Source: Chitinophagaceae bacterium
Lineage (GTDB): Bacteria; Bacteroidota; Bacteroidia; Chitinophagales; Chitinophagaceae
Assembly: GCA_016787085.1 (NCBI GenBank)
Contig: JAEUVJ010000061.1
Location: 62,001 to 126,000 of the forward strand
Length of the DNA stretch: 64,000 bases
Direction of reading: 5' to 3'
In this document: positions 9,325-17,584 of the stretch, piece by piece
Position numbering within the stretch: position 1 is the first letter of the stretch
How the letters are laid out: each line of letters begins with the position of its first letter
Position numbers and translations under genes: made by a program
The notes under the pieces: generated by a model
The model's input: the letters and a program-made list of their open reading frames with translations, nothing else
Database searches by the model: none
Told to the model about the DNA's origin: nothing

Positions 9325-11007
9325 TTATGCTTCATCAGTTACACAACCTTCGTCGGCCGGTTTTACACTTTGGGCATATTTATACAAAACACCTTTTGTT
9401 GCTTTCAATGCAGGTTGCTTCCATTTCTTTCTTCTTTTCTCAATTTCCTTGTCACTTACTTTCAGGGTCAGCTTGTTCTTCTTCGCATCTATTTTGATAA
9501 TGTCATCATCTTTTACCAATGAGAGCAGCCCACCTTCATGCGCTTCGGGAGTGATATGACCAACTACAAATCCATGCGTACCGCCACTGAATCGTCCATC
9601 AGTGATCAGAGCAACCGATTTGCCTAAGCCGGCACCGATGATGGCAGAGGTCGGTTTCAGCATTTCAGGCATACCCGGTGCTCCTTTGGGTCCCACATAA
9701 CGGATGACCACTACATCCCCCGGTTTTATCTTCTTCGAATTGATACCTTCTATCAATTGATGCTCACCATCAAACACCCTGGCAGGGCCTTCAAATTTTT
9801 CACCTTCCTTACCGCTGATCTTGGCCACGCTTCCTTTTTCAGCCAGGTTGCCGTACAGAATTTGCAGGTGCCCCGTTGTTTTTATGGGTTGCTCAAGGGG
9901 GTAAATAATTTTCTGTGTGTTAAAGTCCAGTCCTGGAACACCTGCTAAATTTTCTGCTACCGTTTTACCGGTTACTGTCAAACAATCGCCATGGAGTAAA
10001 CCATTTTGCAATAGATATTTCATCACTGCGGGTACACCACCATGTTCATGCAGATCCTGCATGAGATATTTTCCAGAGGGTTTGAAATCGGCTAACACGG
10101 GTACTATATCGCTGATCTTTTGAAAGTCGTCCTGCGTTAATTGAAGTCCCACACTTTTCGCCATAGCTATCAGATGCAATACAGCGTTAGTGCTTCCGCC
10201 CAGTACCATGATGACGGTGATCGCATTCTCAAATGCTTTCTTTGTCATGATGTCAGACGGCTTGATATCTTTTTCCAGCAACAGCCTGATCGCCTTACCG
10301 GCTGCGGCACATTCTTTTTGCTTGTCTTCGCTCAATGCCGGGTTGGAAGAAGAGTAGGGGAGGCTCATGCCTAATGCTTCGATGGCGGAGGCCATAGTAT
10401 TCGCTGTGTACATACCGCCACAGGCGCCGGCGCCTGGACATGAATGTTGTACAATGCCTTTGAAATCTGCCTCGCTTAACTGGCCTGCAATCTTTTGTCC
10501 CAATGCCTCAAAAGCACTGACGATATTTAAATCCTGTCCTTTATAATGGCCGGGGGCGATAGTGCCGCCATATACCATGATAGAAGGGCGATTCAATCTC
10601 CCCATCGCAATCAAAGAGCCCGGCATATTTTTGTCACAACCGGGCACGGCTATCAATGCATCATAATATTGTGCACCGCAAACGGCTTCTATAGAGTCAG
10701 CAATGATATCACGGCTTACCAATGAATAGCGCATACCATCGGTGCCGTTGCTCATGCCATCACTGACACCGATCGTGTTAAATATCAAACCAACCATATC
10801 ACTATCCCATACACCCTGTTTCACTGTTTTGGCCAGGTCATTCAGGTGCATGTTACAGGTGTTGCCATCATAGCCCATGCTGACAACGCCTACCTGTGGT
10901 TTCTTCAGGTCTTCATCTGTCAATCCTATCCCGTAGAACATAGCTTGTGCTGCAGGCTGTGTCGGGTCCTGTGTGATCGTCTTTGAGTATTTGTTCAATT
11001 CTTTCAT
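9325..11007 (-). CDS. ilvD: Dihydroxy-acid dehydratase
   Basis: Dehydrates dihydroxy-isovalerate and dihydroxy-methylvalerate to the keto acids of valine and isoleucine. The 560 residues have the three cluster-ligand cysteines expected for the [2Fe-2S] type: Cys51 (GNTCN), Cys124 (GCDKNMPG) and Cys196 (GACGGMYTANTM). The C-terminal region carries TDGRFSGGTHG. It is the first enzyme gene after the attenuator (terminator at 11037-11067), 29 bases downstream of that hairpin's T tract, so read-through there should set its expression and that of the genes behind it. Confidence 0.95.
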   Translation of the reverse strand: MKELNKYSKTITQDPTQPAAQAMFYGIGLTDEDLKKPQVGVVSMGYDGNTCNMHLNDLAKTVKQGVWDSDMVGLIFNTIGVSDGMSNGTDGMRYSLVSRDIIADSIEAVCGAQYYDALIAVPGCDKNMPGSLIAMGRLNRPSIMVYGGTIAPGHYKGQDLNIVSAFEALGQKIAGQLSEADFKGIVQHSCPGAGACGGMYTANTMASAIEALGMSLPYSSSNPALSEDKQKECAAAGKAIRLLLEKDIKPSDIMTKKAFENAITVIMVLGGSTNAVLHLIAMAKSVGLQLTQDDFQKISDIVPVLADFKPSGKYLMQDLHEHGGVPAVMKYLLQNGLLHGDCLTVTGKTVAENLAGVPGLDFNTQKIIYPLEQPIKTTGHLQILYGNLAEKGSVAKISGKEGEKFEGPARVFDGEHQLIEGINSKKIKPGDVVVIRYVGPKGAPGMPEMLKPTSAIIGAGLGKSVALITDGRFSGGTHGFVVGHITPEAHEGGLLSLVKDDDIIKIDAKKNKLTLKVSDKEIEKRRKKWKQPALKATKGVLYKYAQSVKPADEGCVTDEA

Positions 11008-11036
11008 TTCTGATTAATTGTTTATCGGGTACGTAT

Positions 11037-11067
11037 AAAAAAGACCCGCCTTTAGGAGGCGGGTCTT
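11037..11067 (-). terminator. Attenuator terminator upstream of ilvD
   Basis: On the minus strand an 11-bp perfect stem, AAGACCCGCCT paired with AGGCGGGTCTT (11067-11057 with 11051-11041), has a 5-base loop and is followed by a T run to 11037. It lies between the leader peptide stop (11093) and the ilvD start (11007), so it terminates before the enzyme genes rather than after a gene. Bases 11062-11054 can instead pair with 11108-11100 in the leader reading frame. Confidence 0.85.
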
Positions 11068-11092
11068 TGTATTTCGTTTAGTTATTGTAAAA

Positions 11093-11191
11093 CTAGGCAC
11101 CACCTCCTGTTGAAGCAGATATAATAATGATCACCACAATAATCATTCTGGCTACCAGGGAGATCACATTATATGTTTTGTTCTTCAACAT
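11093..11191 (-). CDS. ilv leader peptide (attenuation)
   Basis: A 32-codon frame from ATG 11191 to TAG 11093. The peptide starts MLKNKTYNVISLVAR, then M, then the run IIVVIIII (codons 17-24, bases 11143-11120), and ends SASTGGGA. Thirteen of 32 residues are Ile, Val or Leu. This is what a ribosome sensor for charged Ile/Val tRNA looks like, as with ilvL of enteric bacteria, although the sequence is unrelated. The codons GGA GGT GG (11107-11100) can pair with CCGCCTCC in the terminator's 5' side. A ribosome at the stop codon would cover them, whereas one stalled in the Ile run would leave them free. No Shine-Dalgarno sequence is seen, as is usual in this phylum. Confidence 0.85.
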   Translation of the reverse strand: MLKNKTYNVISLVARMIIVVIIIISASTGGGA

Positions 11192-11206
11192 AGAGTGTAT
11201 GCACTG

Positions 11207-11236
11207 CGAATATACACCCGCCGGTCGAAAAAAGAA
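11207..11236 (-). promoter_or_regulatory. Possible weak promoter for the ilv leader
   Basis: On the minus strand TTC (11236-11234), 19 bases, then TATATTCG (11214-11207). It differs from the TTG-N19-TAnnTTTG pattern at two positions. The gap after leuB is only 63 bases, so transcription may instead arrive from the leu genes. Confidence 0.3.
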
Positions 11237-11254
11237 CTAGGGCAAGCAATTATT

Positions 11255-12376
11255 TTAAATTATCGTTGATTTTCTCAACTCAATATTCTCCTTCTTCACC
11301 GATGCAGGAATCTTTCCTGAAACGTAGTCGCTGATCAGTTCCCCGATCGTTGACGTGAAATAGAAATTCACCGGATCAATATCTTTTGTTACGAAACTGT
11401 TTTCCAGTGTCCAGTTAACGGCTTCACGCACCAATGCGGCTTCCTGCGTCATGCTCAGGTATTCGAGCAACATAGCTGCCGATAAGATGGAGCCTAACGG
11501 GTTGGCAATATCTTTTCCGGCTGCCTGCGGATACGATCCGTGAATAGGTTCAAATAAAACAGTTCCCTTTCCTACAGAGGCGGAGGGCATCAATCCCAAT
11601 GAACCACTTAATACGCTGGCTTCATCACTGATGATATCGCCAAACATGTTTTCCGTAAGAACAATGTCAAATTGCTTCGGGTTCAGGATGATCTGCATCG
11701 CTGCATTGTCCACAAACATGTATTCCACAGTCACATCGGGATACTGTTTGGCTATCTCCTGTATCACTTTCCTCCAGAGGCGGGATGTTTCGAGTACATT
11801 GGCTTTGTCCACCAGGGTTACTTTTTTCCGGCGTTCCGGTTTCTGTGCAAAATGAAAAGCTAGATGGGCGATTCTTTCGATCTCGTCTCTTGTGTAAATG
11901 CAATCGTCAGAGGCCTGTGTGCCTTCGGCATTGATCTCTTTTTTGCCAAAATAGATACCCCCGGTCAGTTCGCGGAAGATGATAAAATCAACTCCTTCCA
12001 GTTGTTTCGCTTTCAGCGGTGATAAATGTTGCAGGGAAGCATACGTACTGATCGGGCGGAGATTGGCGTATAACTGCAATGATTTTCTCAGCTTCAATAA
12101 GCCTTGTTCAGGTCTTACTTTGGCCGTGGGGTCATTGTCATATTTGGGATGGCCGATCGCCCCGAACAGTACTGCATCGCTGTTCAGGCATGATTCAATG
12201 GTCTCATCAGGCAAAGGATTACCCGTTTTGTCAATAGCTATAGCTCCCATCAGGCAATAGGTATATTCGAACTCATGTCCGAAGCGTTCGGCAATGGCAT
12301 TTAATATCTTCACGGATTGCCTGGTCACCTCAGGCCCGATGCCATCACCTTCTATTACTGTAATATTTTTCTTCAT
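11255..12376 (-). CDS. leuB: 3-isopropylmalate dehydrogenase
   Basis: Oxidatively decarboxylates 3-isopropylmalate with NAD+ in leucine synthesis. The 373 residues start MKKNITVIEGDGIGPEV, with the conserved substrate and metal segments RELTGGIYFG and NMFGDIISDEAS and the nucleotide-binding stretch EPIHGSYPQAAGKDIANP. It follows leuD by 38 bases, a gap occupied by a TCCCC/GG palindromic repeat immediately before the ATG. It is the last leu gene, and its stop is 63 bases ahead of the ilv leader peptide. Confidence 0.95.
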   Translation of the reverse strand: MKKNITVIEGDGIGPEVTRQSVKILNAIAERFGHEFEYTYCLMGAIAIDKTGNPLPDETIESCLNSDAVLFGAIGHPKYDNDPTAKVRPEQGLLKLRKSLQLYANLRPISTYASLQHLSPLKAKQLEGVDFIIFRELTGGIYFGKKEINAEGTQASDDCIYTRDEIERIAHLAFHFAQKPERRKKVTLVDKANVLETSRLWRKVIQEIAKQYPDVTVEYMFVDNAAMQIILNPKQFDIVLTENMFGDIISDEASVLSGSLGLMPSASVGKGTVLFEPIHGSYPQAAGKDIANPLGSILSAAMLLEYLSMTQEAALVREAVNWTLENSFVTKDIDPVNFYFTSTIGELISDYVSGKIPASVKKENIELRKSTII

Positions 12377-12379
12377 AAT

Positions 12380-12405
12380 AGCCCATCCTCCACCGGGGGG
12401 AGTTA
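12380..12405 (-). repeat. TCCCC-type palindromic repeat before leuB
   Basis: On the minus strand AACTCCCCCCGGTGGAGG then ATGGG, directly upstream of the leuB ATG. It has the same plan as the copy before leuD. It could influence ribosome access to leuB. Confidence 0.45.
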
Positions 12406-12414
12406 TTAATTCTT

Positions 12415-13011
12415 TTAAAAAAGGTTTTTCTCGTATTCGCTGATCTCTTCTGTAATGCTCAGCAGGTAATCAATATCATCATAGCCATTCAGCAGGCATG
12501 TCTTTTTATAGTTATTGATGTCAAAGCCTTCTTTTTCACCTGATGAAACGATCCTGATATATTGTTCCGGCAAATTCACTTCGATCTCTGTGGCGGGATT
12601 TTGTTCAATAGCGGCAAACAGTTTCTGCAGGAAAACTTCGCTGACGGTCACAGGAAGCAGGAAATTGTTCTGTGCATTGTTTTTGAAAATATCCGCAAAA
12701 AAGCTGCTGACCACTACATCAAAACCGCCATCCTTGATCGCCCATGCTGCATGTTCTCTTGAGGAACCACAGCCAAAATTCTTCGCGGCCACAAGAATGC
12801 TTCCTTTATAAGCAGGATTATTCAAGGCAAAATTCCTTTTGGGTTTTGTTTCATCATCATTCTCATATCGCCAGTCACGGAACAGGTTCTTGCCAAATCC
12901 TTCGCGGCTGGTCGCTTTCAGGAAGCGTGCCGGGATGATCTGGTCCGTGTCCACGTTTTCGATATTGACAGGAACCGCTGTTGATCGAATGATGTTTATC
13001 TGTTTGCTCAT
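12415..13011 (-). CDS. leuD: 3-isopropylmalate dehydratase small subunit
   Basis: Small subunit of isopropylmalate isomerase; with LeuC it interconverts 2- and 3-isopropylmalate. The ATG at 13011 gives MSKQINIIRS and 198 residues, the normal length; the open frame continues upstream into leuC but is not conserved there. Seen are NVDTDQIIPARFL and the swivel-domain motif GCGSSREHAAWAI. The start lies 31 bases after the leuC stop, in a gap filled by a short palindromic repeat. Confidence 0.93.
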   Translation of the reverse strand: MSKQINIIRSTAVPVNIENVDTDQIIPARFLKATSREGFGKNLFRDWRYENDDETKPKRNFALNNPAYKGSILVAAKNFGCGSSREHAAWAIKDGGFDVVVSSFFADIFKNNAQNNFLLPVTVSEVFLQKLFAAIEQNPATEIEVNLPEQYIRIVSSGEKEGFDINNYKKTCLLNGYDDIDYLLSITEEISEYEKNLF

Positions 13012-13034
13012 ATCCCTAACCCCCAAAGGGGAAT
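13012..13034 (-). repeat. TCCCC-type palindromic repeat before leuD
   Basis: On the minus strand ATTCCCCTTTGGGGGTTAGG, ending right at the leuD ATG. It can form a CCCC/GGGG hairpin over the region where ribosomes must load. Confidence 0.5.
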
Positions 13035-13042
13035 AATTAGTT

Positions 13043-14464
13043 TTAATTGTTGACCAGATCACTTTTGCTGATGAATTCCCTGACATCGCCGACTTCACCC
13101 GTAATAGCAGCCAATGCTGCGGTCAAAGGGCTGGCCAAAAATGTTCTTGCATTAGGCCCTTGTCTTCCTTCAAAGTTCCTGTTGGAAGTAGAGATACAAT
13201 ATTTGCCTGCCGGTATCTTGTCTTCGTTCATACCAAGACAAGCACTGCAGCCGGGCTGGCGCAACATGAACCCCGCCTCTTCAAATACTTTATCTATTCC
13301 TTCTTCGATAGCTTGTTTTTCTACCTGTTTGCTGCCCGGAACGATCCATACTTCCACATCGTCAGCTTTGTGTTTGCCTTTTACAAAAGAGGCCACCATT
13401 CTCAGGTCTTCTATTCTTGAATTGGTGCAACTGCCGATAAATACATAATCTACTTTCTTTCCTTTGATATTTGCACCGGGTTTTAAGCCCATATAGGCCA
13501 ATGACTTTTCAAATGAAGGTTTTTCTTTTTCTTCAATCTCATTCAGTGCAGGTACATGACCGCTTACGCCAATGCCCATTCCGGGGTTGGTGCCATACGT
13601 GATCATCGGCTCAATGTCTTCGGCCTTGATGTGTATTTCTTTATCGAAGGCGGCATCCGCATCGCTATAGAGTGTTTTCCAGTAAGCCAGTTTTGTATCC
13701 CATTCAGCGCCTTGCGGAGCAAACTTTCTTCCTTTTATGTAATGGAAAGTAGTTTCATCCGGTGCGATCATACCGCAACGGGCACCCATTTCAATACTCA
13801 TATTGCAGATCGTCATCCGGGCTTCCATCGAAAGGGAGCGGATAGCTGAGCCAGCAAACTCAACTGCATAGCCTGTTGCGCCACTAGCTGTGATCTGCGA
13901 CAATATATAAAGAACGATATCCTTGCTGACCACTCCTTTATTGAGTTTACCGTCAATGTTGATGCGCATCAGTTTGGGTTTGCTTTGCATCAGGCATTGC
14001 GTGGTCAGAACCATTTCCACTTCACTGGTGCCGATACCGAAGGCGATATTGCCAAATGCGCCGTGTGTGGATGTATGGCTGTCGCCGCAAACGATCGTCA
14101 TCCCCGGCTGAGTGATGCCGAGCTCAGGCCCTATAACATGAACAATGCCCTGGAATGGGTGTCCAAGGCCATACAATTCGATACCATGTTCGGCACAATT
14201 CTTCTTCAGCGCTTCTACCTGTAGTCTTGACAACTCTTCCTGGATAGGTAAATGCTGGTTAAGTGTAGGCACGTTATGATCGGCGGTGGCTACCACCTGT
14301 TTGGGGCGAAAAACTTTAATGCCTCTTTTATTAAGCCCGGCAAAAGCCTGCGGACTTGTCACTTCATGAATAAAATGGGTGTCAATGTAAAAAACAGATG
14401 GACCGCCATCAATGGTTTTGACGACGTGTTTGTCCCAGATCTTTTCGAATAATGTTTGTCCCAT
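13043..14464 (-). CDS. leuC: 3-isopropylmalate dehydratase large subunit
   Basis: Catalytic [4Fe-4S] subunit of isopropylmalate isomerase. It begins MGQTLFEKIWDKHVV, typical of LeuC, and has 473 residues. The cluster cysteines are visible as GSCTNSR and GCSACLG, together with the conserved CGDSHTSTHGAFG. It lies 72 bases after leuA; that gap contains a small hairpin (TGATGT agaa ACATCA) without a T run. Operon order leuA-leuC-leuD-leuB. Confidence 0.95.
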   Translation of the reverse strand: MGQTLFEKIWDKHVVKTIDGGPSVFYIDTHFIHEVTSPQAFAGLNKRGIKVFRPKQVVATADHNVPTLNQHLPIQEELSRLQVEALKKNCAEHGIELYGLGHPFQGIVHVIGPELGITQPGMTIVCGDSHTSTHGAFGNIAFGIGTSEVEMVLTTQCLMQSKPKLMRINIDGKLNKGVVSKDIVLYILSQITASGATGYAVEFAGSAIRSLSMEARMTICNMSIEMGARCGMIAPDETTFHYIKGRKFAPQGAEWDTKLAYWKTLYSDADAAFDKEIHIKAEDIEPMITYGTNPGMGIGVSGHVPALNEIEEKEKPSFEKSLAYMGLKPGANIKGKKVDYVFIGSCTNSRIEDLRMVASFVKGKHKADDVEVWIVPGSKQVEKQAIEEGIDKVFEEAGFMLRQPGCSACLGMNEDKIPAGKYCISTSNRNFEGRQGPNARTFLASPLTAALAAITGEVGDVREFISKSDLVNN

Positions 14465-14536
14465 TACTTGTTTTTAAAAAATAGCATGATGTAGAAACAT
14501 CACGCTTTCCAAAACTATCTGCTTAAGAGAAAATCC

Positions 14537-15706
14537 TTATGTTGTAATAACTGTTGCCTCAAAACTCTTTGCCATTGCCTGCAGGTCCGCATCTTCTACT
14601 TCTTTTTTCCTGTCAGCTACTTTCAGGAACTCTGCATACAATACATCCACATCGTTACGGGTAAACTGGTAACCCAGTTTGTGAAAACGATGTGCTAAAG
14701 CGCTGCGGCCACTCCTGGCTGTCAGCACTATTTTGGAACCATCGGCGCCTACTTCTTCCGGTGCGATGATCTCATAGGTTTGTGCATCTTTCAAAAACCC
14801 GTCCTGGTGAATCCCGGATGAATGAGAAAATGCATTGCTCCCGACTATCGCTTTATTGGCCTGTACCGGCATCCGCATCGTATCAGATACGAGACGGCTG
14901 ATCGGATTCAACTGCTGTGTTTTGATATTGGTATAATAGCCAAGTCCGTGATGCTGTTTCAGGATCATCACCACTTCCTCCAGGGAGGTATTACCGGCCC
15001 TTTCGCCAAGACCATTGATGGTGCATTCTATTTGCCTGGCGCCGTTAAGTACCCCCGAAATGGAGTTAGCCGTCGCTAATCCAAGATCATTATGACAATG
15101 GCAGCTGATGATGGCCTTGTCTATGTTCGGTACATTATTAATAAGGTAAGCGATCTTTTCTCCGTATTGGTGGGGTAAACAATAGCCGGTAGTATCGGGG
15201 ATATTCACTACCGTTGCCCCGGCTTTGATAACGGCTTCGATCACCCGGGCGAGATATTCATTATCCGTACGACCGGCATCCTCTGCATAGAACTCCACAT
15301 CATCTACGAAGTTTTTTGCCCACTTCACTGCCTGGATTGCCCTCGCCAGTATTTCCTCCCGGGAAGCATTGAATTTTGCTTTGATATGGGAATCAGAAGT
15401 TCCGATGCCTGTATGGATACGCGGACGAACAGCACCTTTTAGCGCCGCAGCCGCCGTTTCGATATCTTTTTCAACCGCACGGCTAAGACCGCAGACCGTA
15501 GCCCGTTTGATCACTTTAGCGATCTCCTGTACGGAAGCAAAATCGCCGGGTGAAGAGATGGGGAACCCAGCTTCAATAATATCCACGCCAAGATCTTCAA
15601 GAGCCAGCGCCAGTTCGATCTTTTCACTGGTATTCAGCTTACAGCCCGGTACCTGCTCGCCATCGCGGAGAGTGGTATCGAAGATGTTGATTTTTTTGTC
15701 GGCCAT
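14537..15706 (-). CDS. leuA: 2-isopropylmalate synthase, short form
   Basis: Condenses acetyl-CoA with 2-oxoisovalerate, the entry step to leucine. The catalytic barrel motifs are FDTTLRDGEQVPG near the start and the metal ligands in CHCHNDLGLATAN; GLGERAGN and HSSGIHQDG follow. At 389 residues it stops shortly after the linker subdomains and has no room for the ~120-residue leucine-binding domain found in ~510-residue LeuA proteins. Feedback by leucine through that domain is therefore unlikely, and a homocitrate-synthase-like paralogue is the alternative, but the flanking leuCDB genes support LeuA. No leucine-rich leader peptide was found upstream. Confidence 0.9.
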   Translation of the reverse strand: MADKKINIFDTTLRDGEQVPGCKLNTSEKIELALALEDLGVDIIEAGFPISSPGDFASVQEIAKVIKRATVCGLSRAVEKDIETAAAALKGAVRPRIHTGIGTSDSHIKAKFNASREEILARAIQAVKWAKNFVDDVEFYAEDAGRTDNEYLARVIEAVIKAGATVVNIPDTTGYCLPHQYGEKIAYLINNVPNIDKAIISCHCHNDLGLATANSISGVLNGARQIECTINGLGERAGNTSLEEVVMILKQHHGLGYYTNIKTQQLNPISRLVSDTMRMPVQANKAIVGSNAFSHSSGIHQDGFLKDAQTYEIIAPEEVGADGSKIVLTARSGRSALAHRFHKLGYQFTRNDVDVLYAEFLKVADRKKEVEDADLQAMAKSFEATVITT

Positions 15707-15718
15707 ATTAAAGATATA

Positions 15719-15748
15719 TTGGGTAAGAAAGCAGGCTGCTTATTTTTG
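15719..15748 (+). promoter_or_regulatory. Promoter, TTG-N19-TATTTTTG
   Basis: TTG at 15719-15721 and TATTTTTG at 15741-15748 match both Bacteroidota promoter elements. They face the gene at 15912 and would give an untranslated leader of about 155 bases, which contains a GGGGC/GCCCC hairpin. Confidence 0.5.
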
Positions 15749-15911
15749 TATTGCTTGCTATGGAAAAAAATGAATAAACAACCTGCCCCGCTAAGTTACC
15801 AATGCGGCAAAGGGTGGTGAAACCAAAATGGCCCTGGTTTTACACGATTGAAAGGGGCTAAAATGCCCCGAAAGCCTTTACAGTCAAGGATTTTAAATAT
15901 CAGGAATTACG

Positions 15912-17474
15912 ATGCCCAACCGCTCAACAGATGCCCTTTTTCAACTGGTAAAATCGCTGGAAAAGTCCGAAAAAAGGAATTTTAAGCTATTTGTCAGGAG
16001 GAATAGCGCCAGTGAGGACCTGAAGATAATACAACTTTTTGATGCTCTGGATAAAATGAATGAGTACGACGAGGCCGTTTTGCTGAAAAAGAACAAGGCG
16101 ATCAGCAAGCAGCAGCTATCCAATATCAAGGCCAGTTTATACAAGCAAATACTATCCAGTCTCCGTATCATCAAGGATGAGGACAATATAGATATACAGC
16201 TCCATGAGCAAATGGACCATGCCCGGATACTGTATAACAAAGGGCTTTACCACCAGACCCTGAAAGTGCTGGATAGAATGAAAGAGCTGGCCAAGGCCCA
16301 CAACCAGCTCACTTACCTGCAACAAGTGTTGTTCTTTGAAAAAAAGATCGAGGCGCTGTATATCACCCGGAGTATGAAGAACAGGGCTGACCAGCTTTCG
16401 ATAGATTCCCTGGCAGTGGAATGCCAGCTTTCATTGGTCACCAGGCTATCCAACCTTTCCCTGCAGTTATATAGCTGGTACATACAGCATGGCCATGCCC
16501 GTAACAAGGAGGATGAAGCTGAATTAAAGGAATTTTTGGCCAATCATTTACCGGAGGAGGCAAAGACCGCTAAAGGTTTTTATGAAAGATTGTATTTATA
16601 CCAGAGCTATTGCTGGTACACTTTTATCCGGCAGGATTTTTTACAGTATTACCGTTACACGCAAAAATGGGTTGACCTTTTTGCTGAGCAACCTGCCATG
16701 ATAGAAGTGGAAACCGGTAACTATATAAAAGGTATGCACAACCTGATGGGGGCTCATTTTGACCTGCTGAATCCAAAAAAACTGGCAGAGACCATCGAAG
16801 AGTTTGAAAAATTTGCCCATAGAAAAGTGGTAGTACATAATGATAACAACCGTATCCTTGTGTTCACCTATTTATATACTTCCAAGATCAACCTGTACTT
16901 CCTCGAAGGAAGGTTCACTGACGGGCTGAAACTGGTGCCTCATATAGAAGAAAAGCTGAAAGAATATGAACTGTACCTTGACCGCCATCGTGTATTGGTT
17001 TTCTATTATAAGATTGCCTGCCTCTATTTTGGGAGCGGCAATAATGAAAAAACCATTCTTTATCTGAGCAAGATCATCAACCAGAAAACAGACTTGCGTA
17101 CCGACCTGCAATGTTATGCCCGGTTGTTGCACCTTATCGCTCATTATGAATTAGGCAATTTTGAGTTGCTTGAGTACCTGACCAAATCAGTCTATCGTTT
17201 CATGGCCAAAATGGGTTCCCTTAGCCAGGTGGAAGAAGAAATGTTTAAATTCCTCCGGCATTCTTTTGCTGTTGGAGCCAGGGCGCTGAAACCCGGATTT
17301 GAAAAGCTGCTGGAAAAGTTGAAACAGTTTGAAGGTAACCCGCAGGAAACAAGGGCTTTTGCTTATCTCGACGTCATCTCCTGGCTGGAAAGCAAGATCA
17401 ATGGCGTACATGTGCAGGATGTGATCCGTGAGAAATATAAAAGAAAGAAGAAGAACATCGTACCGGGAGATTGA
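15912..17474 (+). CDS. Conserved Bacteroidota helical-repeat protein of unknown function
   Basis: 520 residues, almost entirely predicted amphipathic helix, without signal peptide or membrane segments, so probably cytoplasmic. The N-terminal ~90 residues (LVKSLEKSEKRNFKLF, then SKQQLSNIKASLYKQILSSL) resemble a compact helical cap. The rest reads like degenerate TPR helices (HARILYNKGLYHQTLKVLDRMKELA). No catalytic motif is visible. Proteins of this kind are common next to housekeeping genes in the phylum and have no assigned role. It is transcribed divergently from leuA. Confidence 0.75.
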   Translation: MPNRSTDALFQLVKSLEKSEKRNFKLFVRRNSASEDLKIIQLFDALDKMNEYDEAVLLKKNKAISKQQLSNIKASLYKQILSSLRIIKDEDNIDIQLHEQMDHARILYNKGLYHQTLKVLDRMKELAKAHNQLTYLQQVLFFEKKIEALYITRSMKNRADQLSIDSLAVECQLSLVTRLSNLSLQLYSWYIQHGHARNKEDEAELKEFLANHLPEEAKTAKGFYERLYLYQSYCWYTFIRQDFLQYYRYTQKWVDLFAEQPAMIEVETGNYIKGMHNLMGAHFDLLNPKKLAETIEEFEKFAHRKVVVHNDNNRILVFTYLYTSKINLYFLEGRFTDGLKLVPHIEEKLKEYELYLDRHRVLVFYYKIACLYFGSGNNEKTILYLSKIINQKTDLRTDLQCYARLLHLIAHYELGNFELLEYLTKSVYRFMAKMGSLSQVEEEMFKFLRHSFAVGARALKPGFEKLLEKLKQFEGNPQETRAFAYLDVISWLESKINGVHVQDVIREKYKRKKKNIVPGD

Positions 17475-17478
17475 CCTG

Positions 17479-17499
17479 CCGGATGTGGAAATCATCCGG
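17479..17499 (+). terminator. Hairpin after the helical-repeat gene
   Basis: CCGGATG (17479-17485) and CATCCGG (17493-17499) with a 7-base loop, just after the stop. There is no strong T run, so termination is uncertain. Confidence 0.4.
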
Positions 17500-17542
17500 G
17501 CATTTGTGAAATATTTCTCTCTTCTCTGAACTTTTTCCTCCC

Positions 17543-17550
17543 TACTTTTG
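17543..17550 (+). promoter_or_regulatory. Promoter -7 box of carA
   Basis: TACTTTTG followed by CGC, 34 bases before the carA ATG. A perfect TAnnTTTG match; no TTG at the expected -33 position. Confidence 0.55.
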
Positions 17551-17584
17551 CGCAATTTGTCTAAAAGCAGATTACAGCTAAATA

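Noticed and set aside
11037..11067. The hairpin before ilvD as a simple terminator of leuB
   Set aside because: It lies beyond an intact Ile/Val leader frame and can pair with it, so an attenuator explains more of the sequence.
15707..15911. A leucine-rich leader peptide before leuA
   Set aside because: I looked for an ATG/GTG frame with Leu codons on the minus strand and found none; only a MEKNE-length frame on the plus strand.
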